64,000 nucleotides of DNA. It comes from Candidatus Deferrimicrobiaceae bacterium (lineage in GTDB: Bacteria; Desulfobacterota; Deferrimicrobia; Deferrimicrobiales; Deferrimicrobiaceae). Made by a program: the position numbers and the translations under genes. Location of the stretch: the NCBI GenBank assembly GCA_036504035.1, contig DASXVV010000004.1, positions 1 to 64,000 of the forward strand. The letters run 5' to 3'. The notes below the pieces were generated by a model. The model did no database searches, was not told the DNA's origin, and was given only the letters and a program-made list of their open reading frames with translations. Of this stretch, positions 63,218 to 64,000 are shown piece after piece; the first letter of the stretch is position 1, and each line of letters starts with the position of its first letter.

Positions 63218-64000
63218 TCACTTCAGCACGAATTCGATCCGGCTGTCTCCCTGCTTCTCCTTCTTCGCGGGGGCGAGCGTCTTTGCCTCGACCGTGAAGA
63301 TCCTCCCTGGATCGACCTGCTTCGTCGCGGCGAGATAATCGATCGCCCGCTTCGACCGGTCTTGCGCGAGCTGCCGCAGCTGGTCGTCGGTGATCTCGAT
63401 GTGCGTCAGGATCAGCTTCTCCATCTCGGGCACCGGCAAATCCTTCTGCATCCCGATCAGGTTGCGAGGCTTGGGAAACGATTCGGCCGAGTAGGCCTTG
63501 AGAAGGTATTTCGGATACTCCTCCGCAGTCACCGAGACGTTGTCGGCCGCCTTCGCGTCGCCGCCCTGCTTCGCCATCTCCTTGATCTTCTGCGCCCGCA
63601 CCTTCCGCTCGAACGTCGCCTTCCGCAGCGCGTCCCGGTCGGCCGGCGGATCGCTGTAGCCGACGACGTCGAGCTTGAGCGCGGGCCGTTGCTCCAGCGC
63701 CTTGGCCAGCGCCTTGAGCTTGGTTTCCCCCGCGGCATCGATCGTGTCGAGGCCGGCCGGGAACTCGAGGTAGCTCAGCTCCTCGCCGTTGCCCATCAGC
63801 GCCCCGAGGAGCGCGAAGGGGGAAGTGGCCGCCTTGACGAGCAGGTTCTTGACGATCTGCCAGATGACGCCCCAGACGCTGAATTTCGGATCGTCGAGCG
63901 AGCCGCTGACCGGCAGGTCGAGCCGGATCTCCCCGTTGCGATCCTTGAGCAGCGCGACGGCGAGCCGGACCGGAAGCTTGGTCGCGTCGGGGCTGTCGAC
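63218..64000 (-). CDS. DUF748 family (AsmA-like) protein, 5' end cut by the window edge
   Basis: About 260 C-terminal residues are visible; the gene continues beyond 64000. The visible start reads DLPVSGSLDDPKFSVWGVIW and SPFALLGAL, a block typical of DUF748 proteins, followed by an OmpA-like region (LDVVGYSDPPADRDALRKA) and a terminal DSRIEFVL. Such proteins span the periplasm and are thought to act in envelope lipid or outer-membrane homeostasis. The first part with the membrane anchor is not in the window. Confidence 0.85.
   Translation of the reverse strand, partial: VDSPDATKLPVRLAVALLKDRNGEIRLDLPVSGSLDDPKFSVWGVIWQIVKNLLVKAATSPFALLGALMGNGEELSYLEFPAGLDTIDAAGETKLKALAKALEQRPALKLDVVGYSDPPADRDALRKATFERKVRAQKIKEMAKQGGDAKAADNVSVTAEEYPKYLLKAYSAESFPKPRNLIGMQKDLPVPEMEKLILTHIEITDDQLRQLAQDRSKRAIDYLAATKQVDPGRIFTVEAKTLAPAKKEKQGDSRIEFVLK

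Overview
The window is high-GC DNA that reads as a Gram-negative deltaproteobacterium-like genome (Desulfobacterota in the wide sense). The signs are a nine-heme CxxCH lipoprotein, futalosine-pathway menaquinone genes, a TonB/BtuB cobalamin uptake locus, an MSHA/type IV-pilus-like assembly operon with an outer-membrane secretin, Lar nickel-cofactor genes and sigma-54-like promoters. The assignment rests on gene content only; no 16S gene or other decisive phylogenetic marker is present.

Layout. 1-5.5 kb: the 3' part of a large membrane protein of unknown function, then a CheY/Rcp1-like response regulator and a tandem hybrid kinase (V4R sensor, HK-REC-HK). 5.5-6.0 kb: a GxxExxY gene flanked by a 25-bp imperfect inverted repeat. 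6.1-14.1 kb: lon, thiL, two CNNM/CorC-type membrane proteins, larB and larC, tightly packed and partly overlapping. Base and codon use change near the lon/thiL junction. 14.1-16.4 kb: a three-gene operon of unknown function headed by a DUF2589 protein behind a sigma-54-like promoter. 16.5-23.7 kb: the nonaheme lipoprotein (also behind a -24/-12 element), radA, a 1123-aa exported orphan protein and convergent rlmE. 23.7-26.6 kb: a polyprenyl diphosphate synthase and a corrinoid-activator-type ferredoxin/ASKHA protein.

26.6-38.6 kb: an MSHA/T4P/T2SS-like operon (pseudopilin, GspE, GspF, second pseudopilin, PilM-PilN fusion, PilO, PilP, secretin, ExeA/MshM ATPase, TPR protein) ending with a diguanylate cyclase. 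38.6-45.0 kb: B12 uptake (riboswitch, btuF, btuC, btuD, second riboswitch, btuB, tonB). 45.0-47.0 kb: a methyltransferase/glycosyltransferase pair. 47.0-51.3 kb: parE-parC on the minus strand. 51.4-61.4 kb: dksA, galT, glgA, a GAF sensor kinase, mqnE, mqnC, serS, a ferritin-like diiron protein and greA. 61.5-64.0 kb: manC-type nucleotidyltransferase, a DUF502 membrane protein and the 3' part of a DUF748/OmpA-like protein cut by the right edge.

How it fits together. B12 uptake plus a corrinoid activator suggests corrinoid-dependent metabolism. A diguanylate cyclase at the end of the pilus operon, and a MshEN-like N-terminus on its ATPase, suggest c-di-GMP control of the pilus. mqnE/mqnC and a long-chain prenyl synthase supply menaquinone, consistent with respiration through multiheme cytochromes. 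The DUF2589 operon is the most plausible undescribed system here. No tRNA, rRNA, CRISPR array or intact insertion sequence was seen.
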